From Heterobilharzia americana (taxonomy: Eukaryota; Platyhelminthes; Trematoda; Strigeidida; Schistosomatidae): a DNA stretch of 64,000 nucleotides. This document shows positions 47,276 through 56,740 of this stretch, piece after piece. A program made the position numbers and the translations under genes. The notes beneath the pieces are model-generated. The model saw only the letters and a list, made by a program, of their open reading frames with translations. It made no database searches and was not told where the DNA came from. Location of the stretch: contig OX104131.1 of assembly GCA_944470555.2 (NCBI GenBank), positions 15,244,515-15,308,514 on the forward strand, read 5' to 3'. How positions within the stretch are numbered: position 1 is the first letter of the stretch; every line of letters begins with the position of its first letter.

Positions 47276-47848
47276 AGAAATGGTGAGGTATCATTTGATC
47301 ATGAATTTGTCTATTTATCCTGCCGCCGCCCAGATTTTCACTTCACCTTCAATCATCATCTGGTCTCAATAATGTCTACTAAACTATGGCTATCATAGGT
47401 GGTCAAAATAATAATGATAGCGATTAGTGAACTTTACGGTTTAAGGTTGTAAATTTTTATTATAAAGGTACACGTTATAAAATATGTTGGTTTTTGAAAA
47501 ATATTTTAATCTCTAGTTTACTATTCTGTCTTTTTTTCACCCACCACAAAAATAGAACTTAAATTCATTCAGCAACTCTGTACACATTCGTGCGGTAGGC
47601 AACGAGCCATACTTATTGTATGCGAGGTAAGGGTACTACCAGACTGGGCACACTTTGGTAGGTGGACGGGTGTTGGCACTAGTGATCCACTGGTTAAAAT
47701 TCAGCTCCTCAAATCAATGAGTCACAATTTATCCCACCCACCAAATAGTTGATAAAAACAAATTTGCGTAAATTTGACTGAGTCACTTTAGGGAAAAATG
47801 TCATCCACACTATCATGTGTCTTTTACATGATTTAACCAAATTTTCAG

Positions 47849-48037
47849 ACAGAACATTCTACTATTACACTAGTCTGTGATGAACGAACAAATCAACAAA
47901 TGAATACGGTTAATCGTGAACACAACTCTAGAGATTTTAAAATTCCCATTGGATCCAGTGAACAGCATGACTTCACATCCATATATGATAATAGTTGGCT
48001 GCAAATAGTGTCTGGCGTGGCTTTAATAGAGGCAATA
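47849..48037 (+). CDS. AFDN: afadin exon 14 of window: linker (donor uncertain)
   Basis: Acceptor attttcag|ACAGAA is good. The preferred donor CAATA|gtgaat ends the exon in phase 0 (189 nt, model residues 1467-1529), as exon 15 requires. The peptide TEHSTITLVCDERTNQQMNT is hydrophilic, but the last part (SWLQIVSGVALIEAI) is oddly hydrophobic for this tail. In-frame alternatives at 47908 (ACG|gttaat) and 47914 (ATC|gtgaac) would drop it. A stop at 48059-48061 limits the exon. The exon could also be skipped without breaking the frame. Confidence 0.6.
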
Positions 48038-48175
48038 GTGAATGCAATGCTAAAATATTGAAACCTGCCACTGTTTTCTCCTCTTTAATATAAATTGAAA
48101 TGATTGGATCCCTGGATTCGGACGAATTCTTTGCTTCATATTTCCATTCCTTTTCATATGGTTTTATGAGTTCTG

Positions 48176-48180
<5 letters not shown>

Positions 48181-48232
<52 letters not shown>
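48181..48232. repeat. (TA)n microsatellite
   Basis: A perfect AT dinucleotide run of 52 bp. Confidence 0.97.
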
Positions 48233-48234
<2 letters not shown>

Positions 48235-48489
48235 CGTATTTGTGAATTGTTGGTGAATCAGGACTGTCGACAACCAGTCGAAGTGAGATATCTATCTTGT
48301 GATGATTCAATAAATCTTTGTCATTATAACTCTTCCAAAAATGGTCTTCTGAAACTTCAACTGACTCTTACTTCTTGATCTTCTGATTGTAACTGAAGCA
48401 ATACTCTGACCGTTAATGAATTCTGTTGAGCTCCTTGAAGGTTTCGGATATGGGCTTATAGTAATAGATACTTGAAACTCATTTCTCTT

Positions 48490-48665
48490 ATCTCAGTAGC
48501 CTAGTGGGTAGCTCTCTGGTGTTTCAAGCGACAGATGGTTGGTTCAAGTCTCTGTGGGTATACAAACACTCTTCGGGATACAGGTAAGTCTACCTGATGA
48601 CTCTCAAATAGGCTGAAATGCACATTCTGGATTCCACTGCTACCTATCACTTACAAATATAGGTT
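48490..48665 (+). mobile_element. Sm-alpha-like SINE with intact CTGATGA and GAAA hammerhead boxes
   Basis: The pol III-like head reads agcctagtgggtagctctct, ggtgtttcaagc and tggttggttcaagtctctg. The hammerhead region has CTGATGA at 48594-48600 and GAAA at 48615-48618, followed by TTC|TGGATTCCACTGC. The putative cleavage triplet is UUC instead of GUC. Helix II (CTCT/GGCT) has two mismatches next to the core, and helix I TACC/CTGG is weakened. It is the only copy here with both conserved boxes exact. Confidence 0.78.
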
Positions 48666-48955
48666 AGTTCAAATGTATTATAGCTCTGGTCATACAGGTT
48701 TCAACAACTTTATCTACTAAGGTCTGGCTTGCTTTAAACCAATAGCAATTAATAAATCATGCATATAATTGAATTCTGAATAGTCAGTAGTAGCAGTAGT
48801 TATCACTGAGATACAGTTTATTTTGTGATGAACTTTAAAGTAGATAATTATTAAATCAGCCTTTTTAATTAGTTACTTTAAGCGTAATAACGAAACAGAC
48901 GATTTTTTGAAAAGAATAACTAACAGGAGTGCATCCTCTCTTTTATTTTCTCTAG

Positions 48956-49079
48956 GCACACAGCCCTTCCAATTCATTATCACAACACATAAACAATGGT
49001 GGTGATGATGATAATGAAATAAAATCCTGGAATTATCAAACTTTAAGTCAAGTACCACTCAGGCAGAGTTCGGATGATA
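48956..49079 (+). CDS. AFDN: afadin exon 15 of window: linker
   Basis: Acceptor ttctctag|GCACAC and donor GATA|gtaagt give 124 nt, phase 0 to 1 (model residues 1530-1570). It reads AHSPSNSLSQHINNGGDDDN then EIKSWNYQTLSQVPLRQSSD. It is disordered and acidic, with no ATG in this frame. It is placed by strong splice sites and phase agreement with exon 16. Confidence 0.85.
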
Positions 49080-49239
49080 GTAAGTGTCCACATTATTGAA
49101 AATAAAAATGCATAACCTGATGGGTATGTACATCTGTAAACGTCAGTTGTTGTAACAGCGTAATATGATCATCATTTTCATAATAACTACTTGTGTATGT
49201 TGTCACTTTTTCCCCTCTTTTTGCGGTAATAGCAGATTT

Positions 49240-49900
49240 GAGCAGATGTACCCAAAGAACAGGATGAAAATATGTAGATGATACATTTACTGTGCTGAAT
49301 TCAGCATATATCCACAGTTTATTTACGTGCACCTTCAATAAACTCAGTAGCAGATGCAGTCGAGTTCACTTGTGTTCGCAAGCAGAATTATCTATGTCAG
49401 ACTGCAGAATCAAGGGGAGAGAAGATGGTTGTTTAGTTAATAGTGTTCACAAGAAACCAGCACACTCGAATGGATACTTAGATCCTACGCCGTTTCACCC
49501 TATATAAAGGCAGTCTTAGTAAAATATGTAACTAATCAAGTCAGTAGTCTGATTAACAAATGAGATCTAAGTAAGAATCAAAATATGTTGAAGGGATATA
49601 ACTACCGATTGACTACTCTCCAGATCTTGTTACAAGGCTTTAAAGGACTTGTGAGAGAGGCGGTAATAATGTGACAAGAAACTGTAACATATCTTTAAGG
49701 AAATTTGAATCTTTTATGACATCGCCTGTATAGAGAAAGGATATCATAGATTCTACGTAGAATTCTCAACAAGGCTGAAGTTAAGGTGGCATTGAAACCT
49801 AGGAACTCACTGAAAGAGAAACTTTGTGGGCCGAGACCTGGTAGATAAAATTAAGCAAAACAACTTAATCTATCGAAATTCGAGGTACTGACTCTTAGGT
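49240..49900 (+). mobile_element. Penelope-like element fragment (RT motif C to GIY-YIG linker)
   Basis: A frame from about 49270 reads KYVDDTFTVLNSAYIHSLF (motif C YVDD), then a thumb with LSMSDCRIKGREDGCLVNSV and HKKPAHSNGYLDPTPFHPI, the PLE HRKPTHTxRYLxFxSxHP block. At 49780-49880 a second frame gives VALKPRNSLKEKLCGPRDL and KIKQNNLIYRI, the VxxxPxxxLR..L..KDP..YxIPC region just before the GIY-YIG nuclease. The frames differ, so it is a pseudogene. It differs in sequence from the PLE copies in intron 4, so it is probably another PLE family. Confidence 0.75.
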
Positions 49901-50044
49901 CAAGTATATAGATCAAAGCAGTTGATCAGGGTTAGAAAAGGGAGCGAAGTGCAAACTTATGGCGAAATATAGAATGATAAACTTTAGTAAAGTATTTAAC
50001 TGGAAGAAAACCTCGACTGTTACCATACGTGCACTGGCCCATAA

Positions 50045-50450
50045 TTTCAGACAGACAAACAAAATCAACGTAGAACCTTGCGCACACCTGCACGGGTTCA
50101 AGTCACCACACTGCACAGTAATATACAAAGAACAGTTGGATAGGAAGCGACTGATATCAAAGTAAGCAGAGTTGTTTGAGAGAATACGAAATTTTAAGCT
50201 TGGTGTGAATATTCAAGCTTCAGAAAATGTCATGGAGTCAATGCACCTGCGCCACAATGACAGATTTTCAGCCATGTCACCAAGAATCTTCAATCACTGA
50301 TTCCTTTCGTCTCATGGAACCTAGCCAGGCAGTCTACATTTTCCCACACGGTTCAGACCGGGGACTTCATCGACTGGTGCTAAGCCTTGGTCTAGCCACG
50401 CTGAACTCTCGTGCAACTCAACCCAACTTCCTGTAGCATGACACGTTGAT
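50045..50450 (+). repeat. family-A repeat copy
   Basis: The blocks gacaaacaaaatcaacgtag, aaccttgcgcacacctgcac, ggttcaagtcaccacac, agccatgtcaccaagaatct and tggtgctaagcctt follow the order of the 3830-4420 copy. The short frames at 49959-50165 and 50227-50436 fall in it and are not genes. Confidence 0.6.
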
Positions 50451-51021
50451 GAAGGTAGTGACTCGTCATGCGCAGTACGTGTCCAAGCCATATAAGTCGA
50501 CTACTTGATGATACAACATTATTTACTGGCCTAATGCCTTAACCACCATTCACTTCTTATTATTATATCGGGTTGATCATACAAGTCTTGACTCATTTTT
50601 ATCAGTGTATTGTATTGCTTTTCTATGCTGTCTGCAAATAGAATTGTCTGAATTCCTGGGATGGGTGTCGACTGCAAGTGGTTAGTGTTGATCCACTGAA
50701 CAAAGATCCATTTCTCAACTTCGCTTTTTACCTAACTGTGCAAGTCTTAGGAAACTTACTCCTGCCTTCTTGTATGATGATGTGTTGTTGCATGCATAAC
50801 AGTGATTGAATCCCTCATCAGGTTATTCATCTAGCACTAGCTTTCTTGATTGCTGTAAACAAGAACGACCATATTTTCATCCTGATAAGAAGTGTAGGTG
50901 ACGGTTATTACCATTCCTATTCGTGAACCGATGTCTGATTTTTTCTTATACTTCACTAAATTTTGTATACATTGTTGACCATCACAGATCATATTTCTTA
51001 TCTTCTTATTCTTTCACTTAG

Positions 51022-51456
51022 ACCTTTCCCAAGCATCCAGTGGTCTGAATCGCTATGGACGCCCAAGATTTGACGAAAAACAAGAGATGCATAAGATTCC
51101 ACCCTATTCATTACAACATCCAATTCAATCTCGTCTAGGTCCACAAGTCGTTGAAGGTGAATTAAGTCGTCTTCATGTCTCTGGACCGGGATCATCGATT
51201 GATGGTAGTATACGTGTAAAAAAATCTGTATCATTTGATAAAAACCTGGAGACTATATCTGTCTACAGTCCGCCTACAACACCCCAAGACAGTCTGATAG
51301 AACATTCTTCTGGAAGCAGGTTACATATTCCTAATAGAACAGTACATAATCCAGGGATGAAAACTTCACCCAATCCTCCTGCGCCACCGACTACTTCATA
51401 TAAAAAAGCCTTGAGTCCACCAATTGGCTTTGAGATTGATGATAATAGAACAAATG
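51022..51456 (+). CDS. AFDN: afadin exon 16 of window: basic/proline-rich tail
   Basis: Acceptor cacttag|ACCTTT and donor AATG|gtaagc give 435 nt, phase 1 to 1 (model residues 1571-1715). It starts NLSQASSGLNRYGRPRFDEK. A conserved-looking basic patch, SIRVKKSVSFDKNLETISVY, precedes SPPTTPQDS and a second proline cluster (SPNPPAPPTTSYKKALSPP). KKSVSFDKN has the look of a short interaction motif (RVxF-like KSVSFD, a possible protein phosphatase 1 docking site), but this is an inference from the pattern only. The ATG at 51087 is internal. Confidence 0.88.
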
Positions 51457-51799
51457 GTAAGCACCTTAAGCTAATCATATTACTAATTGAGTAGGACAGT
51501 TTTATTTAAAAAGAAGTGCAGAGTTCGAACTATTTAATTCAATATAACAATGGCAAGTTATAAGTATTAGTAAATGATAACTTAAAGATATCGTACAAGA
51601 GGTGATTCTCATACCTCAGTGGTCTAGAGCGTAACTTCTCAGAGTGTGAAGCAGTGGATATTGGATTTGAGTCTCAGTGGGAACAACAAATTGATGAAGT
51701 CTTGGACTATTTATCTGAGTTGTACCTGGCGATGAAGTCATCGTACCTAACTTTCACTTACTAATCTTCTCTCTTTCCAAATGATACATTTTCTGCATC

Positions 51800-51960
51800 G
51801 GGCTCCATAGATCAGTTAGTTGAGCATCAGGACGTAACCCTATGGTTGCTGGTTCGAACCCGGCCGCGATCCAAATTTTCATTTCACATTTAATCATCAA
51901 ACAGTATGAATACTAGTCTGCCAAAAGATGGCTATCTCAAATAGTCAAAGTAATAATTTA
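51800..51960 (+). mobile_element. tRNA-derived SINE copy
   Basis: The module ctccatagatcagttagttg, agcatcagg and tggttgctggttcgaacccg has A-box-like and B-box motifs. It is followed by a tail (tgaatactagtctgcc, atggctatctcaaatagtca, aagtaataattt) also seen after 45980 and at 47340-47420. Confidence 0.6.
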
Positions 51961-52149
51961 TTTAATATTACCACTCTTCTCTTTAATCATTTTTTGGTGA
52001 GCCTTTGGTACAGCCACTTGAAGTGATGAACGTCTATTCAAAGTTCTGCGCTGATGCACCTAGCCGTTTGTCTGCTGTTAACACTGTGTATTAGTAGACA
52101 AAAACTGCATATTCATGGTGACAGGATATGTTTATTTAGGAAATTCTAA

Positions 52150-52330
52150 CCACTTGATGCTACTTGTAATTTTCTGCTGTTAAATGGGATCAAAACGATG
52201 GACCTCAGCTGGCATTTGGGCCCCTATGCATGCACCTCAATTTTGCCTGAAGGTTCATTACGCTATAATTTGCTAAGTGGTAGCTAACGGTGGAATCTCA
52301 AACGTACATTTCGACCTATTTGTAACTCAT
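52150..52330 (-). mobile_element. Sm-alpha-like SINE 3' part, antisense
   Basis: On the minus strand TGAGTTACAAATAGGTCGAA, ATGTACG and GAGATTCC preserve the helix II/GAAA/helix III area. The rest (cctcagctggcatttgggcc on the plus strand) matches the body seen at 40620-40700. Confidence 0.6.
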
Positions 52331-52344
52331 TTCGCGATAGGCCG

Positions 52345-52500
52345 GTGGATACCACTACGGAGATGACAGCGATGGTTACTGTCCTCGAGTCTCAGTGGGA
52401 ATAGCATCACTCACTTAGGTGTGTGCACACCCACCTGTTGAGTTCCAAACAGGAAAGAAACTTAGATTCTAGATTCTACTGCCATCAAGGACAAGGAAAC
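52345..52500 (+). mobile_element. Sm-alpha-like SINE, sense, hammerhead relic
   Basis: After a gagtctcagtgggaatagca head and catcactcac, it reads CACCTGTTGAGTTCCAAACA, GGAAAGAAAC and TAGATTCTACTGCC. The CTGATGA box has become CTGTTGA and the GAAA box survives. It lies head-on next to the antisense copy at 52150-52330. Confidence 0.6.
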
Positions 52501-53244
52501 CGTGGTGCTATTTATTGTTGCCAATAATGATAAGAAGTTAACTGTCTTAAACCTGGTGAAATACTTCAATTTGTTATCATTGAGGTAAATGGTACACTAT
52601 CGAGCAGAAATGTTCAACTGTTTTGTCTTCATTCAAGAATGTCTAAATAGTACACGTCATTCTTATGATGGTTTCTTAGTTGCCACTTTCTTTTCGAACC
52701 ACTTAACTGGATCTCATTGCATAGTACTTTTATTCCTAAAATATTATTGGATCTCCTGAATATTTTCAGACAGGTTTTCTAGTGTACATATGTTTTGTTG
52801 GCTTCTTTCAAGGATACTCAAGAGGAATCTTTCATTTAATTTTCAATAATGAAGTTGTCCACCCATGAAATATATATCTCCTACATGAAGTAAGGGTCGT
52901 ACAGATGGCAGTACCTACTATGACAGGCCGAAGCATACGCAGTTTTGCTTCCACACTCACTAAACAAATGAGGAATGCGTTACTGAGAAAAACTATGACT
53001 GTACTCTCCATCATCAAATTGAATAGTGGTTTAATTGACATCACCCTATTTATCGAAATGGTGTTTGAGTTTTTAGAGTGTAACTGAAACTAGTCTTAGG
53101 GTGTATTAATGATGCTTAGTGGCTAGCAGTGAAATTCAGTGTGTGCAACAGCATTAATCTTACGGTTTACTGGATTACTTTTTATCACTACTGCAAAGTG
53201 AATAATATGTGTATGTTTTACTTACCTGAATTTTCTAGTCTTAG

Positions 53245-53336
53245 ATAAACACAATCAGTCGAACAGAATAAGTTCAAACAATAGTGTGCCCAGATCGTCA
53301 TCTCAGGGAAAGATTCCTACAAGCAATATGCCTAAT
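53245..53336 (+). CDS. AFDN: afadin exon 17 of window: short linker
   Basis: Acceptor gtcttag|ATAAAC and donor AAT|gtaagt give 92 nt, phase 1 to 0 (model residues 1716-1746). It reads DKHNQSNRISSNNSVPRSSS then QGKIPTSNMPN, Ser/Asn-rich and disordered. A second acceptor 6 bp upstream (tttctag|TCTTAG, exon start 53239) would also keep the frame and would add two residues. Confidence 0.82.
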
Positions 53337-56277
53337 GTAAGTTCCGATTAGCCTAATCATTATTACCTACTTGTAGATTACTTGCTTAATCCTTCTCTAA
53401 TTTTGTCTTCATGTTATTTTTGTTCGAAATAAACGTACAAGAATTGTGGTATATTATGGAAGTCTAAGTATTTAATGATTCAATTTGTGGAATTAAATGC
53501 TGGAAACACTGCATGGAGCGCCTGAAACTCAGCGATCAAACACACTAGATCACCGTCCACTCATAGTATGATGGTGTATGATAACATATGAATGCTCACA
53601 TTCCGGAAGGCAGAATAGACTGTGAAGTCTTAACTCATTGTTTGAAATTCGACTACTCAATCCGGATAGCTAAGGCATGAGTTGATTATGTAATTAGGCC
53701 ATGTGTGAACACTCGTGATACGTATCTGCAGCCTTTGGGAAACTCATATTTTACATAAGGCTTGGGCTTCTTCATTCAGTGCTTAAATCATAATCGTGAT
53801 GACTACAGTTTCAAGCTGTGACTGATTTCTGATACACTTAACAACCATAATGTAAAGGGCCACAAGGATTTCAATTAGTTCATATTTTGTTGTTGAAAAT
53901 TTATCCCTTGACTTGTTGACCATATAATCTATTTCTTTTTATAACCTGTAATCCTGAAGAACAAAATTCGCTGATTGGTAAGTAAATCCATCATTAAAAA
54001 CACTAACGTCAATAGAATGGTGTGTACATTAAACTATAGCTGCGATGCAACAATAGACTGAAAACTACCAATTCACTATACTTAGTACTCACTTATATGC
54101 ACACAAGTTACGAATATTTGTATGCAGTATTATAATAGACTAATCTGAGTCCTTTTTTCTGCCTCGATTCCCTCCTTTCTTTGTGTGTGGGTTGGTTAAT
54201 TTTTTCTTGGAAATAACAGTATTCATTTTGGGTGTGTGAATTGTTAGCAAATCATCAACAAACTGTTTTTAGTTCATTTTGTTTACCTACTTATTTTTGA
54301 GTCAGTAGCAATGTGTATATATTTGAAAATCCTAAGCTTTCAGTTATTCCTTAGATTACGTAACAGTTGCTTAACCGTATATGTTAGTGATTCGTTATCA
54401 TCATAATCCATAGTTGTCAGCTTCACAAATATTTGATAGAGCAATAACCTGGCTTGAATTGTTTGCGCCATAACTTTAAAACGAAGATTTATTCATATTA
54501 TAAATTTCCAGTTCATGGTTGTTACCAATGTCTTGGAAGAATTTAAGTGCCGAGCATACTTTCATCATTATGAAAAGTGAATTTTTAGTATAATCCCAGT
54601 ATTTTAATAAAATCGAAACAAGGTTTTTCTAAACGTTTTGCTGGACACACTACACTCCCTCAGCTAAATATTTGGTTTGTTTTGTTTTTCTCTGCTGAAA
54701 AGCTGCGACAAATATGCTAAAGTATTTAAAAAAGTCTTGTTTCAGTTTTCGTTTGGACACGCTGCATGATGTAAAACTATTCCTCAAAGTCTTAAAGATC
54801 AAATTGGCGTTATTAAACATTCACACGGCTTGAAGCAGTTTTATTTCATTCTTAGAAATCCTTTAATCCGAGATAACGATATTTTCGAAAGCAATGTAAC
54901 GTTGCTCATTTTTTATACTTGTCGAAATGACAATGATAAGTTCTGCATTTGAACTGCCGTTCACTAACAATTTCTTCCATCATCTTCATTTTCCGTTTTT
55001 CCGCTTACTTCCACTGTAAGATGCATAGCAACTTTATTTGCTACTTAAAAGGGGTTATTTTGAGATACCCTCTCGGTGTAGTGACGATTCTCGGGATATT
55101 TTGGTGCATGGTAGAAAATATTCATGAATCAGGATGCAGGTATTAAAGCTGAGATGTTCCTGTACTTGAGTTTTGGTTATCAGATGTCTGTGTCTTGTTA
55201 CACATCGTTATCTCCCCCCAACCAAATCACTTTGGCTTTTAAAGATTCATTTCCTTACTTATTCGATATACGTCAACACATTTAGAGGCCTAAAGTCAAA
55301 TGTTATGCTGGCAATTGTGCCAACTCGTGTTCTAGTCACAAGCAGCTTGTTTTTTAGGGGGTGATCATTTAAGCTTGAAGATCATTCTCACCACACACTA
55401 ATGTGAGACGCGAACAAGTCCCTTGATGCTTAACTCAGTGATACTGAAATGATATAGTAGCTATTTTGGAACATTGGTTTAAGACTGAACTAGTCAGTAC
55501 ACATAATAATGATTGGTTGACCAAAAATACCCTCTATTAGTATAATTCTCTTAAACGAACTCAGTTATCGTTCATAACTACGCATCAGAACTTCAGAAAA
55601 TCCTGAATCAAAGTTGTCTGCCAGTCTGAGTTAATGGCTACTGGCTAGGCTGACCACCTAAGGAAATTGATTCAGTTGAAAAATTAAAATGCCAGTTCAT
55701 TGATAACAGTAAAATTCGATAACGAAATTGTACAAGTGTTCTTTGAAATGCTACTCGAAAACCAATGTAGGTTGAATTGCTATGTAGGTCATGAGCCGCA
55801 ATCACTGTTGTTATCTTGTTTAGCTAACTGATAAGTGTAACGGAAGTTAATTAAGTGGGTTCGAACCTTTAAGTCAGAGGTTAATTGTAAGAATTTTGAA
55901 CCGAAGAAGAACAACACCGTTTTCAGAAATATAGGAAATTCTTACCTCAACCCACCAGCTGTATAGTTATTGACTTATTCCTGACTATTGAAGATTGTGA
56001 ACTCCATCATGTAACAGACTGAGGGTTGATACTGATGAGGGACTGTAAACCAGAAAATAAATAATTATCCAAAACGTCTCAGTTTTTAAATAGTTTTTAA
56101 CAAATTTATGCACTGATTAGTTGACAGATATTTTTAAGTAATGATGCAAACAGTGAATTCGTGTGGTGGTGGGCGGGTGACAACAACGTGATGGTCACAT
56201 TTTTGGTTAAGACTTCACATACCCAATCGAATAATCCCTCCAATTTAATTGATAATTTAATGACTTTACTTTCATAG
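53337..56277 (+). other. afadin intron 17
   Basis: This intron is about 2.9 kb. A short repeat shared with 12040-12115 lies at about 53440-53540. Beyond that I see only AT-rich sequence; the small frames at 54949-55146 and 55173-55364 have no recognisable features. Confidence 0.55.
53440..53540 (+). repeat. short dispersed repeat shared with intron 3
   Basis: The words agaattgtggtatattatgg, aagtctaagtatttaatgat and tcaatttgtgg match 12045-12110 with a few changes. Confidence 0.4.
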
Positions 56278-56421
56278 ATAACTGTCAAACCACCACCGAA
56301 TGCAGAGCTGCTACCGTTCAAAGAGAAAATGCGTTTATTCGCTCAACAAATTGGAGAAGATCCACCCAAAGAACGCATTAAAGCTTCTAGTCGTCAAAGA
56401 GAATTACAAAATGTAATCTGA
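56278..56421 (+). CDS. AFDN: afadin terminal exon: conserved C-terminal block and stop
   Basis: Acceptor ttcatag|ATAACT opens phase 0 and reads 47 codons to a TGA at 56419-56421 (model residues 1747-1793). LLPFKEKMRLFAQQIGED followed by RIKASSRQRELQ matches the extreme C-terminus of afadin (LTFKERQRLFSQGQD, KVKASRKLTELE), which supports a full-length 3' end. The family usually ends a few residues after ELE; here the protein ends RELQNVI. A GT after AAT (56413) could be a weak donor, but I see no downstream exon to join, so a terminal exon is preferred. Confidence 0.92.
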   Translation: MTVKPPPNAELLPFKEKMRLFAQQIGEDPPKERIKASSRQRELQNVI

Positions 56422-56740
56422 ATATTTTAAAATTGATTACACTGATGATAATCACTATCACATTTAGTCCGATTAACAATGCTATATTGTGATGCCTACT
56501 ATTTTATTCTTCTAACTAATTGATGCTACTTGTTTTACTACTATTACTGATGACGATGATGGCATATTGTTAAATTTGATTCTATATTGACGGAAAATCT
56601 TGTATAATTTATATAGGCTCTGTGAAAATGTTTTGGTTTCAGCATCTCTTTTTATGGTTTAAATCACTTTTCATATTCCTATTGCCTTCCAATTTTCTGC
56701 TAACTTTTTAGTGATGAATAAAAACTGAGTGTAACTATTT
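56422..56740 (+). other. probable afadin 3' UTR
   Basis: This is an AT-rich stretch between the stop and the first AATAAA downstream. It has no coding signal. The true end of the transcript cannot be seen from sequence alone. Confidence 0.55.
56717..56722 (+). terminator. candidate polyadenylation signal AATAAA
   Basis: A canonical AATAAA hexamer about 295 bp after the stop codon, followed by a T-rich region (56770-56785). It is the first such hexamer after the stop and is plausible as the afadin poly(A) signal. Confidence 0.5.

Larger units (their letters stand above)
43167..47848 (+). other. afadin intron 13, SINE-rich
   Basis: This intron is about 4.7 kb. It holds an Sm-alpha-like copy (43385-43560), a tRNA-like SINE end (44715-44770), a (TAG)n tract, a family-B pair (45361-45610), an inverted pair of tRNA-derived SINEs (45760-45980, 47040-47275), and a sequence at 46190-46460 related to the inverted repeat near 60.1-60.35 kb. 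Confidence 0.65.
48038..48955 (+). other. afadin intron 14
   Basis: This intron is about 0.9 kb. It holds a (TA)n tract (48181-48232) and a sense Sm-alpha-like copy (48490-48665), and ends with a T-rich acceptor (tctctag). Confidence 0.65.
49080..51021 (+). other. afadin intron 15
   Basis: This intron is about 1.9 kb. A PLE fragment lies at 49240-49900 and a family-A repeat at 50045-50450. From 50460 to 51010 I recognise nothing. Confidence 0.6.
51457..53244 (+). other. afadin intron 16
   Basis: This intron is about 1.8 kb. It contains a tRNA-derived SINE head (51800-51960) and two adjacent Sm-alpha-like copies in opposite directions (52150-52330 and 52345-52500). A weak SINE-like segment at 51605-51770 is not listed separately. 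Confidence 0.6.
2182..56421 (+). other. AFDN: afadin/canoe homologue gene, 3' part (18 exons, DIL end to stop)
   Basis: This is the gene model built from the exons listed separately. All 17 introns have GT-AG ends and the phases agree throughout, for 5382 coding nt. Afadin is a scaffold that links nectin and cadherin junctions to F-actin. Its known order is RA-RA-FHA-DIL-PDZ-disordered tail. Here the end of DIL, the PDZ, the LQFQKRL block and the C-terminal KEKMRLF..KAS block appear in that order, which fits afadin and no other PDZ family. The N-terminal half lies before base 1. From mid-DIL to the stop there are about 1790 residues, against roughly 1000 in vertebrate afadin from memory, so the tail is clearly enlarged. 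Many exons lack an in-frame ATG, so start-based ORF calling misses them. Confidence 0.9.

Noticed and set aside
56410..56421. Donor site AAT|gtaatc at the end of the last exon, implying more exons
   Set aside because: The donor is weak, no downstream afadin-like exon is visible, and the conserved C-terminal block has just ended. Kept as a minor alternative only.
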